NCBI RefSeq assembly: GCF_020010905.1
Contig: NZ_JAGJBY010000001.1
Location: forward strand, 1,694,001 to 1,758,000
Direction of reading: 5' to 3'
Source of the DNA: Streptomyces acidiscabies
Lineage (GTDB): Bacteria > Actinomycetota > Actinomycetes > Streptomycetales > Streptomycetaceae
Length of the DNA stretch: 64,000 nucleotides
The translations under genes were made by a program, and so were the position numbers. Every line of letters starts with the position of its first letter. Within the stretch, counting starts at the first letter, position 1. The notes beneath the pieces are model-generated. The model saw only the letters and a program-made list of their open reading frames with translations. It was not told where the DNA came from and did not search any database. Below are positions 1-8,541 of this stretch, in pieces.

Positions 1-1
1 G

Positions 2-193
2 CAGGTGCAGCACCCGTACCCGCTCGTCGCGGGCCGCGTACTCGTCGAGGATCCGCCCGCTGTCGTCCGGCGAGCAGTCGTCGACGGCGATCACCTCGAA
101 GTCCGGGAACGACTGCGTGAGCAGCGAGTCCAGACAGTCGCGCAGGAAACTCTGGACGTCGAAACAGGGCACGATGACGCTGAAACGAGGCAC
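2..193 (-). CDS. family 2 glycosyltransferase, N-terminal part (cut by window edge)
   Basis: Only the first 64 codons lie in the window; the gene runs off the left edge. It starts with GTG at 193 and opens MPRFSVIVP, followed by a GT-A nucleotide-sugar binding fold ending in a VIAVDD acidic motif (about residues 41-46) and a DEYAARD helix. These are the N-terminal marks of a GT2 transferase and closely match the starts of the two genes upstream of it on the same strand. One base separates it from the stop of the previous gene (195-197), so the two are almost certainly co-transcribed. By analogy with its neighbours it may be another GT2/CDP-glycerol transferase fusion, but its C-terminus is not visible. 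Confidence 0.8.
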   Translation of the reverse strand, partial: MPRFSVIVPCFDVQSFLRDCLDSLLTQSFPDFEVIAVDDCSPDDSGRILDEYAARDERVRVLHL

Positions 194-194
194 G

Positions 195-2351
195 TCAACT
201 CCTCAGGGACGGGGCCGGGGTGCGTTCGGACAGCGGGATCACCGGCGGCAGCGACTCCGGCGGCTCCCCGAGCAACACCCGCCGTACCACCCGCTCAGCG
301 GCCATTCCGTCGTCGAACTCGCAGAAACGGGACCGGAAATCGGCCCGCAGCACTGCCGACTCCCTTGACGCGTAAGCCTTTTCGGCGAAGATCCGCCCCA
401 GTTCCTCCGGCGTCCGCGCCACCGGCCCCGGCGGCGTCCCCGGCAGGTCGAGGTACACGCCCCTGGTCTCGGCGTACACCTCCCAGTCGGGCACGTACAC
501 CACGATCGGCCGGTCCAGGTTGGCGTAGTCGAACATGACCGACGAGTAGTCCGTCACCAACACGTCGGCGGCCAGGCAGACTTCCTCGGCCGACGGGTGT
601 CCGGTCACGTCGATGACCCGCCCGGCTTCCAGCCGTGGACCCTGGTCGTAGTAGTAATGCGCGCGCAGCAGGACGACGACGTCGTCACCGGCCGCCGCAC
701 AGAACTGGGCGAGATCCAGGCCGGGTTCGAACCCGGAGCGGTAGTCGCGATACGTCGGGGCGTACAGGACAGCTGTCTTGTCGTCCGGGACGCCCAACTT
801 GCGCCGGATCGCGGCGACTTCGTCGGCGGTCGCCGTGTAGAAGACGTCGTTGCGCGGATAGCCGTACTCCAACTGCTCGTACGTGCCGGGGAAGGCGCGC
901 TCCCAGACCTGGGTGGAGTGGCTGTTGGAGGAGAGGTTGAAGTCCCAGCGGTCCACCTTGCGCATCAGGGTGGTGTAGCTGCCGGTGACCGAGGCGACCA
1001 CCGGGTACCTCGCCTGGTCGACACCCATCGTCTTCAGGGGAGTGCCGTGCTGGGTCTGGAGGTGGACGCTGCCCTCGCGTTTCACCACGGCCGCCGGGAA
1101 GTTGGCGTTGTTGACCAGGTAGGTGGCGGTGGCCAGCAGCTCCGTGGCGCGCCGGCCGCCGAGCGTCGCATGCTCGACGCCCTCGGGGACGGTGCGCTCC
1201 CGGCCGGGCTCGACGAGGAACACCGACCTGATGTGCGGGGCGAGTTGGCGGGCCTTGGCGTGGATCGCCGCCGGGTTGCAGGTGTAGCCGCGTCCCCAAT
1301 AGGCGCAGTACACCGCCAGGTTGGGGTCCAGCGGGAGTTTGAGAGGCGACGGGGAACGACGGGGGAGGGTGAACGCCCCCGCCTTGCGGTACCCCCGCCG
1401 CAACGCCCGGAACAGCGTGAACGCGCCCGCCGCCAGCAGCAGATGCTGCACCCCGAGACTCCCGCCCGGCCTGCGGAACCCGGCGGGCCGGTAGCGCCGG
1501 TACATCCGCCCCGCCCGCCGGAAGAACGCCCGCCGCTGCCACCCCGCCAACCGGTCGGGATGCGCGGCGGTCTTGAGAACGGCGGCGAAGAGCTGGCCGA
1601 AGAGCGGCCTCAACCGCTCGGCGGGAAGCCTCAGTTGCACCGCCCGCCACAACACCAGCTCGGCTTGATCAAGGAGTTGGAGGTGATGCTCACCCGGCAG
1701 ATTCAGCCGCCCGCCCTGCCGCCGCAGCAGATGCCGCACGACGACCTTCCGCAACACCGCGACCCGCTCGGCATGCAGAGCCACCAGCCCACCGAACCCG
1801 ACATCAGTGAAGTGGCCGCCGGGGAACACGATCTGATGCTCACTCAGAAACCCGCGCCGGTACACCGCACTCCACGCCGGCATCTGTACGCCGGTGAGGT
1901 GCGGAGCCTGCGCCGGTGCGAACACCCCTTTCGGCGCCCGGAGCTTGGCGGCAGGGTTGGTCGGCTCGCCCTCCCACCAGGGCAGCCGTTCGTGCTCGAC
2001 GTGCAGGACGTCCAGCTCGCCCGGCTCCTTCAGCCGCGCGGCCACGGCGCAGAGAGCGTCCGGCGCTAACTCGTCGTCCCCGTCGAGGAAAAGGACGTAC
2101 GTGCCCCGCGCCCGCAGCAGACCGGCGTTGCGGGCCCCGGCCAGCCCGGCGGACGGCGGCGAGTGCACCGGGACGATCCTGGCGTCCCGCTCGGCGTATC
2201 CGGCGGCCACGAAAGCCGCCGGGCAGTCGGGGCCGTCGCAGACCGGGATCAGCTCGAAGTCCCGGAAGCGCTGGGCGAGTACGGAGTCCAGCGCGAGGGC
2301 GAGCCGGCCCGCGACGCCGTGGGACGGGACGATGACGCTGAAGCGGGGCAT
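195..2351 (-). CDS. bifunctional GT2 glycosyltransferase / CDP-glycerol glycerophosphotransferase
   Basis: A 718-residue two-domain protein. Residues about 1-240 are a GT2 domain with the FSVIVP start and an FLDGDDE DXD-type metal/nucleotide site. Residues about 340-690 resemble the Glyphos_transf (TagF/TagB) family, with QTQHGTPLK near residue 430, YPRNDVF, LYAPTYRDY and VTDYSSVMFDY near 600. TagF-type enzymes polymerise or add glycerol-phosphate units from CDP-glycerol at the cytoplasmic membrane face; the fused GT2 domain could add a sugar to the same wall polymer (inference). The ATG at 2351 has a good AGAAGGA ribosome site. It lies 73 bases after the paralogous gene at 2425-4677 and one base before the next, so this is an operon of paralogues. 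The acceptor and sugar cannot be read from the sequence. Confidence 0.85.
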   Translation of the reverse strand: MPRFSVIVPSHGVAGRLALALDSVLAQRFRDFELIPVCDGPDCPAAFVAAGYAERDARIVPVHSPPSAGLAGARNAGLLRARGTYVLFLDGDDELAPDALCAVAARLKEPGELDVLHVEHERLPWWEGEPTNPAAKLRAPKGVFAPAQAPHLTGVQMPAWSAVYRRGFLSEHQIVFPGGHFTDVGFGGLVALHAERVAVLRKVVVRHLLRRQGGRLNLPGEHHLQLLDQAELVLWRAVQLRLPAERLRPLFGQLFAAVLKTAAHPDRLAGWQRRAFFRRAGRMYRRYRPAGFRRPGGSLGVQHLLLAAGAFTLFRALRRGYRKAGAFTLPRRSPSPLKLPLDPNLAVYCAYWGRGYTCNPAAIHAKARQLAPHIRSVFLVEPGRERTVPEGVEHATLGGRRATELLATATYLVNNANFPAAVVKREGSVHLQTQHGTPLKTMGVDQARYPVVASVTGSYTTLMRKVDRWDFNLSSNSHSTQVWERAFPGTYEQLEYGYPRNDVFYTATADEVAAIRRKLGVPDDKTAVLYAPTYRDYRSGFEPGLDLAQFCAAAGDDVVVLLRAHYYYDQGPRLEAGRVIDVTGHPSAEEVCLAADVLVTDYSSVMFDYANLDRPIVVYVPDWEVYAETRGVYLDLPGTPPGPVARTPEELGRIFAEKAYASRESAVLRADFRSRFCEFDDGMAAERVVRRVLLGEPPESLPPVIPLSERTPAPSLRS

Positions 2352-2424
2352 GCGGGTCCTTCTGTGCTGCGGTCGTGCCGCCCGGCCGACCGGCTGACGT
2401 CGTCTCAGATCAACGCTCTGGAGG

Positions 2425-4677
2425 TCAACGCCCCTGAGGAGAGAGGGAGTTGCTGCCCGCCGGCCGTGGGATACCCACCCGGGTCGAGGCCGCCGGTGCG
2501 CGCCGGTCCAGCGGGACGACCGGCGGCAGCGCGGCGGGCTCCTCGCCCAACACCACGCGCCGTACGACGCGTTCGGCGGCGTGGCCGTCGTCGTACGGGC
2601 AGAAGCGTTCCCGGAACGCGGCCCGCAGCTCGGCCGAGCGGGAGCCCCGCCAGTGGCCGGTCGCGAAGATGTCGATCAGCTCGTCCTCGCTGCGCGCGAC
2701 CGCGCCGGGCGGGAAGGCGCGCAGGTCGAAGTAGGTTCCCCGGGCCGCCTCGTACGCCTCCCAGTCGTCCGCGTGGACGACGATCGGCCGGTCGAGGACC
2801 GCGTAGTCGAACATGATCGACGAGTAGTCCGTGACGAGCGCGTCCGCCGCGAGACACAGGGACTCGACGCTCGGATGGTCGGTCACGTCGATGACCCGGC
2901 CCCCGCGCGGCAGGACGTCCGGCTGCCAGTAGTGGGCGCGCGCGAGGACCGTGAACCCCTCGCCGAGCCGCGCGAGGACGCGCTCCAGATCGAGGGAGAC
3001 GCGCTGCGAGCGCCGGTAGTCGCGGTGGGTGGGGGCGTAGAGGATCGCGACCGTGTCGTGCGGGATGCCGAGCGAGGCGCGGATACGTGAGACGTCGTCC
3101 GAAGTGGCTTGCAGCAGAAGGTCGTTGCGCGGGTAGCCGGTCTCCAGCGTCTCGTAGCCGCCCGGGTAGACCCGCTCCCACGTCAGCGTCGTGTGCCGGT
3201 TCGCGGAGACGACGTGGTCCCACTTGTCGACGCCCCGCAGCAGCTCCGCGAAGTCCACGTCGCGGCCGGCCGCCGGGTGGTCCTGGAGGTCGAGGCCCAT
3301 GTGCTTGAGCGGGGTGCCGTGCTGGGTCTGCACGAAGACCTGGCCGGGCCGTTTGACGAGCCTGCGGTCGAAGTTGACGTTGTTCACAAGGTACTTGGAG
3401 CGCGCGAGCGCCGTCCAGTAGGCGGCCGTGCCGGGGGCGATCCGGCGCGGACCCGCCGGAATCGTGTGCTGGTACTCGGAGTCGGCGATCCACGCCGTAC
3501 GGATGTGGGGCGCGAAGACCCGGAACGCGGACTCCAGCGCGCCCGGGTTGCAGCCGTATCCCCGTCCCCAATACGCCGAGAAAACCGCCGAGTTGGGCCG
3601 CAGAGGAAGCTTCAGCTGGACGCGGTAGTGGAGTTGGAGGAGGGCCGCCCGCAGCGCGTGTCGGGCCTTGGTGGAGAGGGTGCGGGTACGGCTGCGCAGG
3701 GCCATCGCCGACTGGACGGCGCGGTACGTGCGGTGCAGGCCGAAGTGGACCAGGGAGTGGCGCATCCGGGAGTGCAGCGGGATCTTGGCGCCGGGGGAGC
3801 GGTAACGGCGGTAGTACGTACGGGCGTTGCGCAGGAACTCGGCGCGGTCCTGCTCGGGGAGGCGGCCCGGCCGGGTGAACACCGTGGAGAGGTGGTCGAC
3901 CATGCGGCGGAACAACACCGGCCGCCAGCGCGCGAGTTGAGGGCGCTGGTCGATGAACGCGAAGACACGGTCGTACTGGTCGAAGACGTCGAAGTGCCCC
4001 CGGCTCGTGGTGGAGAGGATGTTGCCCTGCCGGCGCTTTCGGTAGTGCACGCAGACCCGGTCCAGCGTCGCGATCGACTCGGCCGCCATCAGGGCCGGGT
4101 AGGTCCAGGGCGTGTCCTCGTAGTAGCCCGGCGGGAAGGCGAGGCTCTCGCGGGCGGCGAAGTCGCGGCGTACCGCCTTGTTCCAGGCGACCATCAGGAC
4201 CCGCAGCAAGCCCGGCCGGTCCGCCAACCGGAAAGGCGCCGGGCCGAGTTCGGTGAGCTGACCGGCGAACTTGTCCCGCTCGCGCTCACCGCTCCAGTGG
4301 ACGCTCGCGTAGTCGTAGACCAGGACCTCCGGCTCGCCCGTCTCCTTCAGCCGATCGGCGATCGCCCGCAGCGCGTCCGGGGTGAGGGTGTCGTCCCCGT
4401 CGAGGAAGACCAGGTAGTCGCCGGACGCCCGCGCGATCCCGGCGTTGCGGGCGGCGCCGAGACCGGTGTTCTCCGGCAGCCGCAGCGCGCTCACCCGGGC
4501 GTCGCGGGCCGCGAACTCCTCGATGATCTCGCCGCAGGCGTCCGGCGAACCGTCGTCCACGGCGATCAGCTCGAAGTCCCGGTACGACTGGGACAGTACG
4601 GATTCGAGGCACTCGTGGAGATACGCCTGGACCTTGTACGCGGGGACGATGACACTGAACCTGGGCAACGGAGACAT
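2425..4677 (-). CDS. bifunctional GT2 glycosyltransferase / CDP-glycerol glycerophosphotransferase
   Basis: A 750-residue paralogue of the following gene with the same order of domains. The GT2 part (about residues 5-250) shows PRFSVIVPAY, IAVDDGSPD and FLDGDDTLTPD. The TagF-like part carries QTQHGTPLKHMG near 450, GYPRNDLLL, LYAPTHRDYRR and VTDYSSIMFDY near 616. The open frame extends 130 codons further upstream, but that stretch is low-complexity and runs through the intergenic repeats, so the ATG at 4677, directly before the conserved SPLPRFSVIVP, is preferred. No clear Shine-Dalgarno precedes it, which leaves the start slightly uncertain. It is the first gene of the wall-polymer operon. 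Two LacI-type operators lie about 116-160 bases upstream. Confidence 0.85.
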   Translation of the reverse strand: MSPLPRFSVIVPAYKVQAYLHECLESVLSQSYRDFELIAVDDGSPDACGEIIEEFAARDARVSALRLPENTGLGAARNAGIARASGDYLVFLDGDDTLTPDALRAIADRLKETGEPEVLVYDYASVHWSGERERDKFAGQLTELGPAPFRLADRPGLLRVLMVAWNKAVRRDFAARESLAFPPGYYEDTPWTYPALMAAESIATLDRVCVHYRKRRQGNILSTTSRGHFDVFDQYDRVFAFIDQRPQLARWRPVLFRRMVDHLSTVFTRPGRLPEQDRAEFLRNARTYYRRYRSPGAKIPLHSRMRHSLVHFGLHRTYRAVQSAMALRSRTRTLSTKARHALRAALLQLHYRVQLKLPLRPNSAVFSAYWGRGYGCNPGALESAFRVFAPHIRTAWIADSEYQHTIPAGPRRIAPGTAAYWTALARSKYLVNNVNFDRRLVKRPGQVFVQTQHGTPLKHMGLDLQDHPAAGRDVDFAELLRGVDKWDHVVSANRHTTLTWERVYPGGYETLETGYPRNDLLLQATSDDVSRIRASLGIPHDTVAILYAPTHRDYRRSQRVSLDLERVLARLGEGFTVLARAHYWQPDVLPRGGRVIDVTDHPSVESLCLAADALVTDYSSIMFDYAVLDRPIVVHADDWEAYEAARGTYFDLRAFPPGAVARSEDELIDIFATGHWRGSRSAELRAAFRERFCPYDDGHAAERVVRRVVLGEEPAALPPVVPLDRRAPAASTRVGIPRPAGSNSLSPQGR

Positions 4678-4792
4678 CCATGGGTCGGCGCGGGCGTTCT
4701 GCCCGGCAACGCGGCCCGACGTGCGATGGTTACGCAGGGTTACGGCATCTGGGGGACGCGCCGCACCCGAACGGCCCGACGCGCCCCCCGAC

Positions 4793-4837
4793 GTTGTGCA
4801 ACCGCTTGCACCGTTTGTTGTGCAACCGCTTACACCG
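4793..4837. promoter_or_regulatory. tandem pair of LacI-type operators
   Basis: Two 21-base direct copies (4793-4813 and 4817-4837, 24-base period) differ at one position. Each contains an imperfect palindrome: GTGCAACCGCTTGCAC in the first and GTGCAACCGCTTACAC in the second. The cores TGCAACCGCTTGCA and TGCAACCGCTTACA fit the LacI/CcpA-family operator pattern with a central CG. They lie just after the end of the sugar ABC operon and upstream of the first glycosyltransferase gene. No LacI gene adjoins them; the only LacI in the window is at 22.5 kb and its own operators look different. What they regulate is unclear. Confidence 0.6.
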
Positions 4838-4853
4838 CTGTTTCCGGCACCGC

Positions 4854-5696
4854 CTACTTCACGGCCCCCGCCATCACCCCCGACACGAACTGCCGCTGGA
4901 ACGCGAAGAACACGACGAGCGGGATCACCATCGAGATGAACGCGCCCGGCGCCAGCACATCGATGTTGTTGCCGAACTGCCTGACCTGCGTCTGGAGCGC
5001 GACCGTGATCGGCTGGCTGTCGGCATCCGTGAAGACCAGCGCGATCAGCATGTCGTTCCACACCCACAGGAACTGGAAGATGCCGAGACTCGCGATCGCC
5101 GGACCGCCGAGCGGCAGCACGACCCTTGCGAACAACCGGAGTTCACCCGCGCCGTCGAGCCGCGCGGCCTCCAGCAGTTCGCGCGGGATCTCCGCGAAGA
5201 AGTTGCGCAGCAGGAACACCGCGAACGGCAGCCCGTACCCCGTGTGGAACAGGATCACCCCGAACACCGACCCGAACAGCCCCAGTTTCCCGAAGAGTTC
5301 GGCGATCGGGATCAGCGCCACCTGCACGGGCACGACCAACAGGCCGACCACGCCCAGGAACCACCAGTCCCGCCCCGGGAACTCCATCCACGCGAACGCG
5401 TACCCGGCGAGCGCCCCGATGACGACGACCAGCGCGGTCGTCGGCACCGTGATCAGCACGGTGTTGAGGATCGAGTTCGTGATGTCGCTGTTCTCCAGCA
5501 GCTTCTTATAGCTGGAGAAGGTGAGTTGGGACGGCTCGGCGAACACCTTCCACCAGCCGCTCGCGCTCATTTCCTCCGGCGCCCGCAGCGACGACAGCAG
5601 CAGCCCGACCGTCGGCACGAGCCAGAACAGCCCGACGACGATCAGGAAGACGCGTACGGCACCGCTGTTGACCTTCTCGACCAGTTTCGCGATCAC
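4854..5696 (-). CDS. sugar ABC transporter permease, MalG type
   Basis: A 280-residue inner-membrane permease of the carbohydrate uptake-1 (MalFGK-like) family. Six hydrophobic segments are visible, starting with VFLIVVGLFWLVPTVGLLL near the N-terminus. The cytoplasmic EAA loop that contacts the ATPase is EAARLDGAGELRLFARVVLP. The start is taken as GTG at 5696, which overlaps the stop of the preceding permease by four bases (GTGA), giving translational coupling; the longer open frame upstream is out of family. It is the last gene of a binding protein-MalF-MalG operon. No ATPase gene is present; in Streptomyces such systems commonly share the MsiK ATPase encoded elsewhere. Substrate unknown. 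Confidence 0.88.
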   Translation of the reverse strand: MIAKLVEKVNSGAVRVFLIVVGLFWLVPTVGLLLSSLRAPEEMSASGWWKVFAEPSQLTFSSYKKLLENSDITNSILNTVLITVPTTALVVVIGALAGYAFAWMEFPGRDWWFLGVVGLLVVPVQVALIPIAELFGKLGLFGSVFGVILFHTGYGLPFAVFLLRNFFAEIPRELLEAARLDGAGELRLFARVVLPLGGPAIASLGIFQFLWVWNDMLIALVFTDADSQPITVALQTQVRQFGNNIDVLAPGAFISMVIPLVVFFAFQRQFVSGVMAGAVK

Positions 5697-7009
5697 CGCC
5701 GCACCTCCCGCCGCAGCCGCCGTACGTTGAACCACATCACCGGGATGACGAGCAGCAGCAGGAACACCGCGATGGCGCTCGCGACACCCGGCTGGTCCTC
5801 GGAGAAGCCCTTGCGGTACAGCTCCAGCGCGAGGACGTTCGCGTCGTCCTGCGAGGAGCCCGGCGCGATGATGAACACCAGGTCGAACACCTTCAGCACG
5901 TTGATCATCAGCGTGACGGTGACGACCGCGAGCACCGGCGCGAGCATCGGTACGGTGATCCGCCGGAACACCTGCCACTCGTTGGCCCCGTCGACGCGCG
6001 CCGCCTCCAGCAACTCCCGTGGCATACCGGCGAGTCCGGCCGCGATCAGCACCATCGCGAACCCGGCCCACATCCAGATGTACGAGCCGATGATCGCGGG
6101 GGTCACCAACGACGGTCCCAGCCAGTCGAGTCCGTTGTACGCCTCCTTGAAGTTGCTTGCCGGGAGCCGGAGTTGAGCACCGTCGGCGGAGGCGGGCAGT
6201 GTGAACGAGCCGTCGTCCCCCGCCTTGGCCGAGGCGACGACCTTGCCGTCCTTCACCGCCTCGATCCTCATGCCCGCGTACCCCAACTCCGAGGCGTCCG
6301 GCTGCCCGAGGCGTCCGACGCCCTTGCCGCGGGTGAAGTCCTGCCAGGCGGTGCCGGTGATCTCACCCTGCGCCGACGGCTTGAGAACGGCCGCCTTCGC
6401 GTCGTCCGGCATCTGGTCGGGAGCCACGCCGACCAGCGGGAGAGCGACCGGAGTGCCCGCCTGTACAGGGGACTTGGTGATGAACCCGCCGCCGTCCGCG
6501 ATCAGCGGCGAGTTCCGGCCCGGGTGCGCCTTCGGGAACGCGGAGGACTGCGCGAACGTGTCGTGCACCCCCACCCAGACCGCGTTCGCGAACCCCTTGT
6601 CCGGGTCCTGGTCGTACACCAGCCGGAAGATGATCCCGGCGGCCAGCATCGAGATCGCCATCGGCATGAAGACGACCAGCTTGAACGCCGTTCCCCAGCG
6701 CACCCGTTCGGTCAGCACCGCGAAGACCAGACCGAGCGCCGTGGTCAGGGTCGGCGCGAAGACCACCCAGATGACGTTGTTCTTCAGGGCGGTCCGGATG
6801 CCGTCGTCCGAGAACAGGGACTTGTAGTTGTCGAAGCCGGCGAAGGAATCGCCGGACTGGTCGTAGAAACTCCTGACGACCGAGTACCCGATCGGGTACA
6901 CCACGAGCGCGCCGAGCAGCACCAGGGCGGGCAGCAGAAACAGTGCCGCAACCGTTTTCCTGGTGCCGGTCACGCTCTTTCCCGGCGACGGGGCGGGCTG
7001 CGCCGTCAC
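5693..7009 (-). CDS. sugar ABC transporter permease, MalF type, with large extracytoplasmic insert
   Basis: A 438-residue permease that starts at GTG 7009. The N-terminal segment TVAALFLLPALVLLGALVVYPIG is a first membrane span and the EAA loop EAARVDGANEWQVFRRITVP lies near residue 340. Most MalF-type permeases of this family are about 300 residues. Here roughly residues 140-310 form an extra hydrophilic stretch between membrane spans, rich in A, G, D and P with a predicted beta-rich look (for example DGSFTLPASADGAQLRLP). It recalls the large periplasmic P2 loop of E. coli MalF, which docks the binding protein, but the sequence differs. It lies four bases after the binding-protein gene and overlaps the next permease by four bases. 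Confidence 0.86.
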   Translation of the reverse strand: MTAQPAPSPGKSVTGTRKTVAALFLLPALVLLGALVVYPIGYSVVRSFYDQSGDSFAGFDNYKSLFSDDGIRTALKNNVIWVVFAPTLTTALGLVFAVLTERVRWGTAFKLVVFMPMAISMLAAGIIFRLVYDQDPDKGFANAVWVGVHDTFAQSSAFPKAHPGRNSPLIADGGGFITKSPVQAGTPVALPLVGVAPDQMPDDAKAAVLKPSAQGEITGTAWQDFTRGKGVGRLGQPDASELGYAGMRIEAVKDGKVVASAKAGDDGSFTLPASADGAQLRLPASNFKEAYNGLDWLGPSLVTPAIIGSYIWMWAGFAMVLIAAGLAGMPRELLEAARVDGANEWQVFRRITVPMLAPVLAVVTVTLMINVLKVFDLVFIIAPGSSQDDANVLALELYRKGFSEDQPGVASAIAVFLLLLVIPVMWFNVRRLRREVRR

Positions 7010-7013
7010 CGCG

Positions 7014-8375
7014 TCAACTCCCGTAGGCCGCAGCGGCGTTCGCTTCGAGCTTCGCCTGCGCCCCGGCCACGTCGGACGGTTTCGTCAGGAAGTCCTGGAG
7101 CTCCTTCCACTCGCCCTTCCCCGGTGTCCCGCCGAACGCCTGCGGCGCCTGGTCGGACATGTCGAAGCGGAAGTCGTCGCCCGCCTTGATGAGCGACTCG
7201 GCGATGGTCCGCTGCACGTCGTTCGGGTACGCCGAGAACGGCACGCTCTTGTTCGGCGAGAGGTAACCCCCCAGCCGCGCATGGATGGTTGCCGCGTCCG
7301 GCGAGGCGAGGAACGCCGCGAGCGCCTGCGCGCCCGGCGAGTCCTTGAAGACCACCGCCGCGTCACCGCCCGAGACGACCGGCGCGGTGTCGCCGACCTT
7401 CGGGAACGGGAACACCTTCGCGTTCGTCCCGATCTTCGCCTCCGTCTGGCCGATGTTGACCTGCACGAAGTCGCCCTCGTAGACCATCGCCGACTTCGGC
7501 TGGTCGCCGCCGCTGAACGTCTGCGTCACCGAGTTGGGGAACTGGAGCTGGAGCGAGCCGCTCGCGCCGCCCGCCAGGTAGTCCTGCTTGCCCCAGATTT
7601 GCGCAAGCGTTTTCAGCGCGGTTGCCACGGACGGGTCCGTCCACTTGATCTCGTGCTTGGCGAGCTGGTCGTACTTCTCCGGGCCCGCCTGCGAGAGGTA
7701 GACGTTCTCGAACCAGTCGGTGAGCGTCCAGCCGTCCGCGCCGGCTACCGAGAACGGAGTGACTCCCGAGTCGTAGATGGTCTGCGCGGTGGCAAGGAGT
7801 TCGGTCCACGTCTTCGGCTCGGTCGCGCCCGCGTTCTCGAAGACCTTCGCGTTGTACCAGACCAGCGATTTGTTGGCGGCCTTGTAATAGACGCCGTACT
7901 GCTTGCCGTTGACCTTCCCGATGTCCTGCCAGCCCTGCGGGTAGTTCTTCTGGACCTCCTTGAGTGCCAGGCCCGTCACCGGCTTGGCCCAGCCCTTGTC
8001 GACCGCCTGTTTGATCGCGCCCGGCTGGGGAAGCAGCGCGATGTCCGGCGGCTTGCCGCCCGCGATCTTCGACCCCAGGAAGTTGATGATCGGGTCCTGC
8101 GCCGGGACGAACGTCACCTTCGCCCCGGTCCGCTTCTCGAACTCCGCCAGCACCTTCTTGAAGTTGGCCTGTTCGCCGCCCGACCAGACGGCGGCGACCT
8201 CCAGCGTGGTGCCGTCCAGCTTCGGCAGGGTGAGACCGCTGCCCGTCGTCTCCGTCCCGCTGCTGCCGCCGTCACCGGACGGCTTGTCGTCGCTGCCGCC
8301 GCAGGAGGTGAGCGAGAGCGTCAGGGCTCCCGCGAGAAAGGTCGTGGCGGCCGTCTTCACGGTTCTGCTGCGCAT
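7014..8375 (-). CDS. ABC transporter sugar-binding lipoprotein
   Basis: A 453-residue extracellular solute-binding protein (family 1, MalE-like). The ATG at 8375 is chosen because it opens a lipoprotein signal peptide, MRSRTVKTAATTFLAG, ending in the lipobox LTSC with Cys25 as lipidation site and followed by a flexible GGSDDKPSGDGGSSG linker. The frame remains open 42 codons upstream but that part is not signal-like. Internal EFEKRTGAKVTFVP and YGVYYKAANKSLVWYN are typical of the family. GGGG lies five bases before the start as ribosome site. It heads the operon with the two permeases at 7009 and 5696. Substrate cannot be stated; an oligosaccharide is likely. Confidence 0.9.
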   Translation of the reverse strand: MRSRTVKTAATTFLAGALTLSLTSCGGSDDKPSGDGGSSGTETTGSGLTLPKLDGTTLEVAAVWSGGEQANFKKVLAEFEKRTGAKVTFVPAQDPIINFLGSKIAGGKPPDIALLPQPGAIKQAVDKGWAKPVTGLALKEVQKNYPQGWQDIGKVNGKQYGVYYKAANKSLVWYNAKVFENAGATEPKTWTELLATAQTIYDSGVTPFSVAGADGWTLTDWFENVYLSQAGPEKYDQLAKHEIKWTDPSVATALKTLAQIWGKQDYLAGGASGSLQLQFPNSVTQTFSGGDQPKSAMVYEGDFVQVNIGQTEAKIGTNAKVFPFPKVGDTAPVVSGGDAAVVFKDSPGAQALAAFLASPDAATIHARLGGYLSPNKSVPFSAYPNDVQRTIAESLIKAGDDFRFDMSDQAPQAFGGTPGKGEWKELQDFLTKPSDVAGAQAKLEANAAAAYGS

Positions 8376-8454
8376 CACTGCCCCGTTCTTCGTTCGTCGT
8401 CGAACGTCGAGCGTTGTCCCGTGTGTTTGCTGACTTGTGGACTTTGGTCCTACG

Positions 8455-8483
8455 GGTCTACGCCGGGTGGATGGGGTCGGCAA
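8455..8483 (-). promoter_or_regulatory. candidate promoter of the sugar ABC operon
   Basis: On the minus strand TTGCCG (8478-8483) is followed after 17 bases by TAGACC (8455-8460), a reasonable vegetative sigma-factor match 80-110 bases upstream of the binding-protein start. No palindromic operator comparable to those at 4793-4837 is seen here. Prediction by eye only. Confidence 0.3.
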
Positions 8484-8541
8484 GAGCGCAAACAGTGTCA
8501 AGCGGGTGATTGTGACGGCGTCGTGATGACGGACGGTGCCC

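Noticed and set aside
597..2069. 490-codon open frame on the plus strand
   Set aside because: It is the mirror of the GT2/CDP-glycerol transferase gene; translation is Arg/Pro/Gly-rich without any domain.
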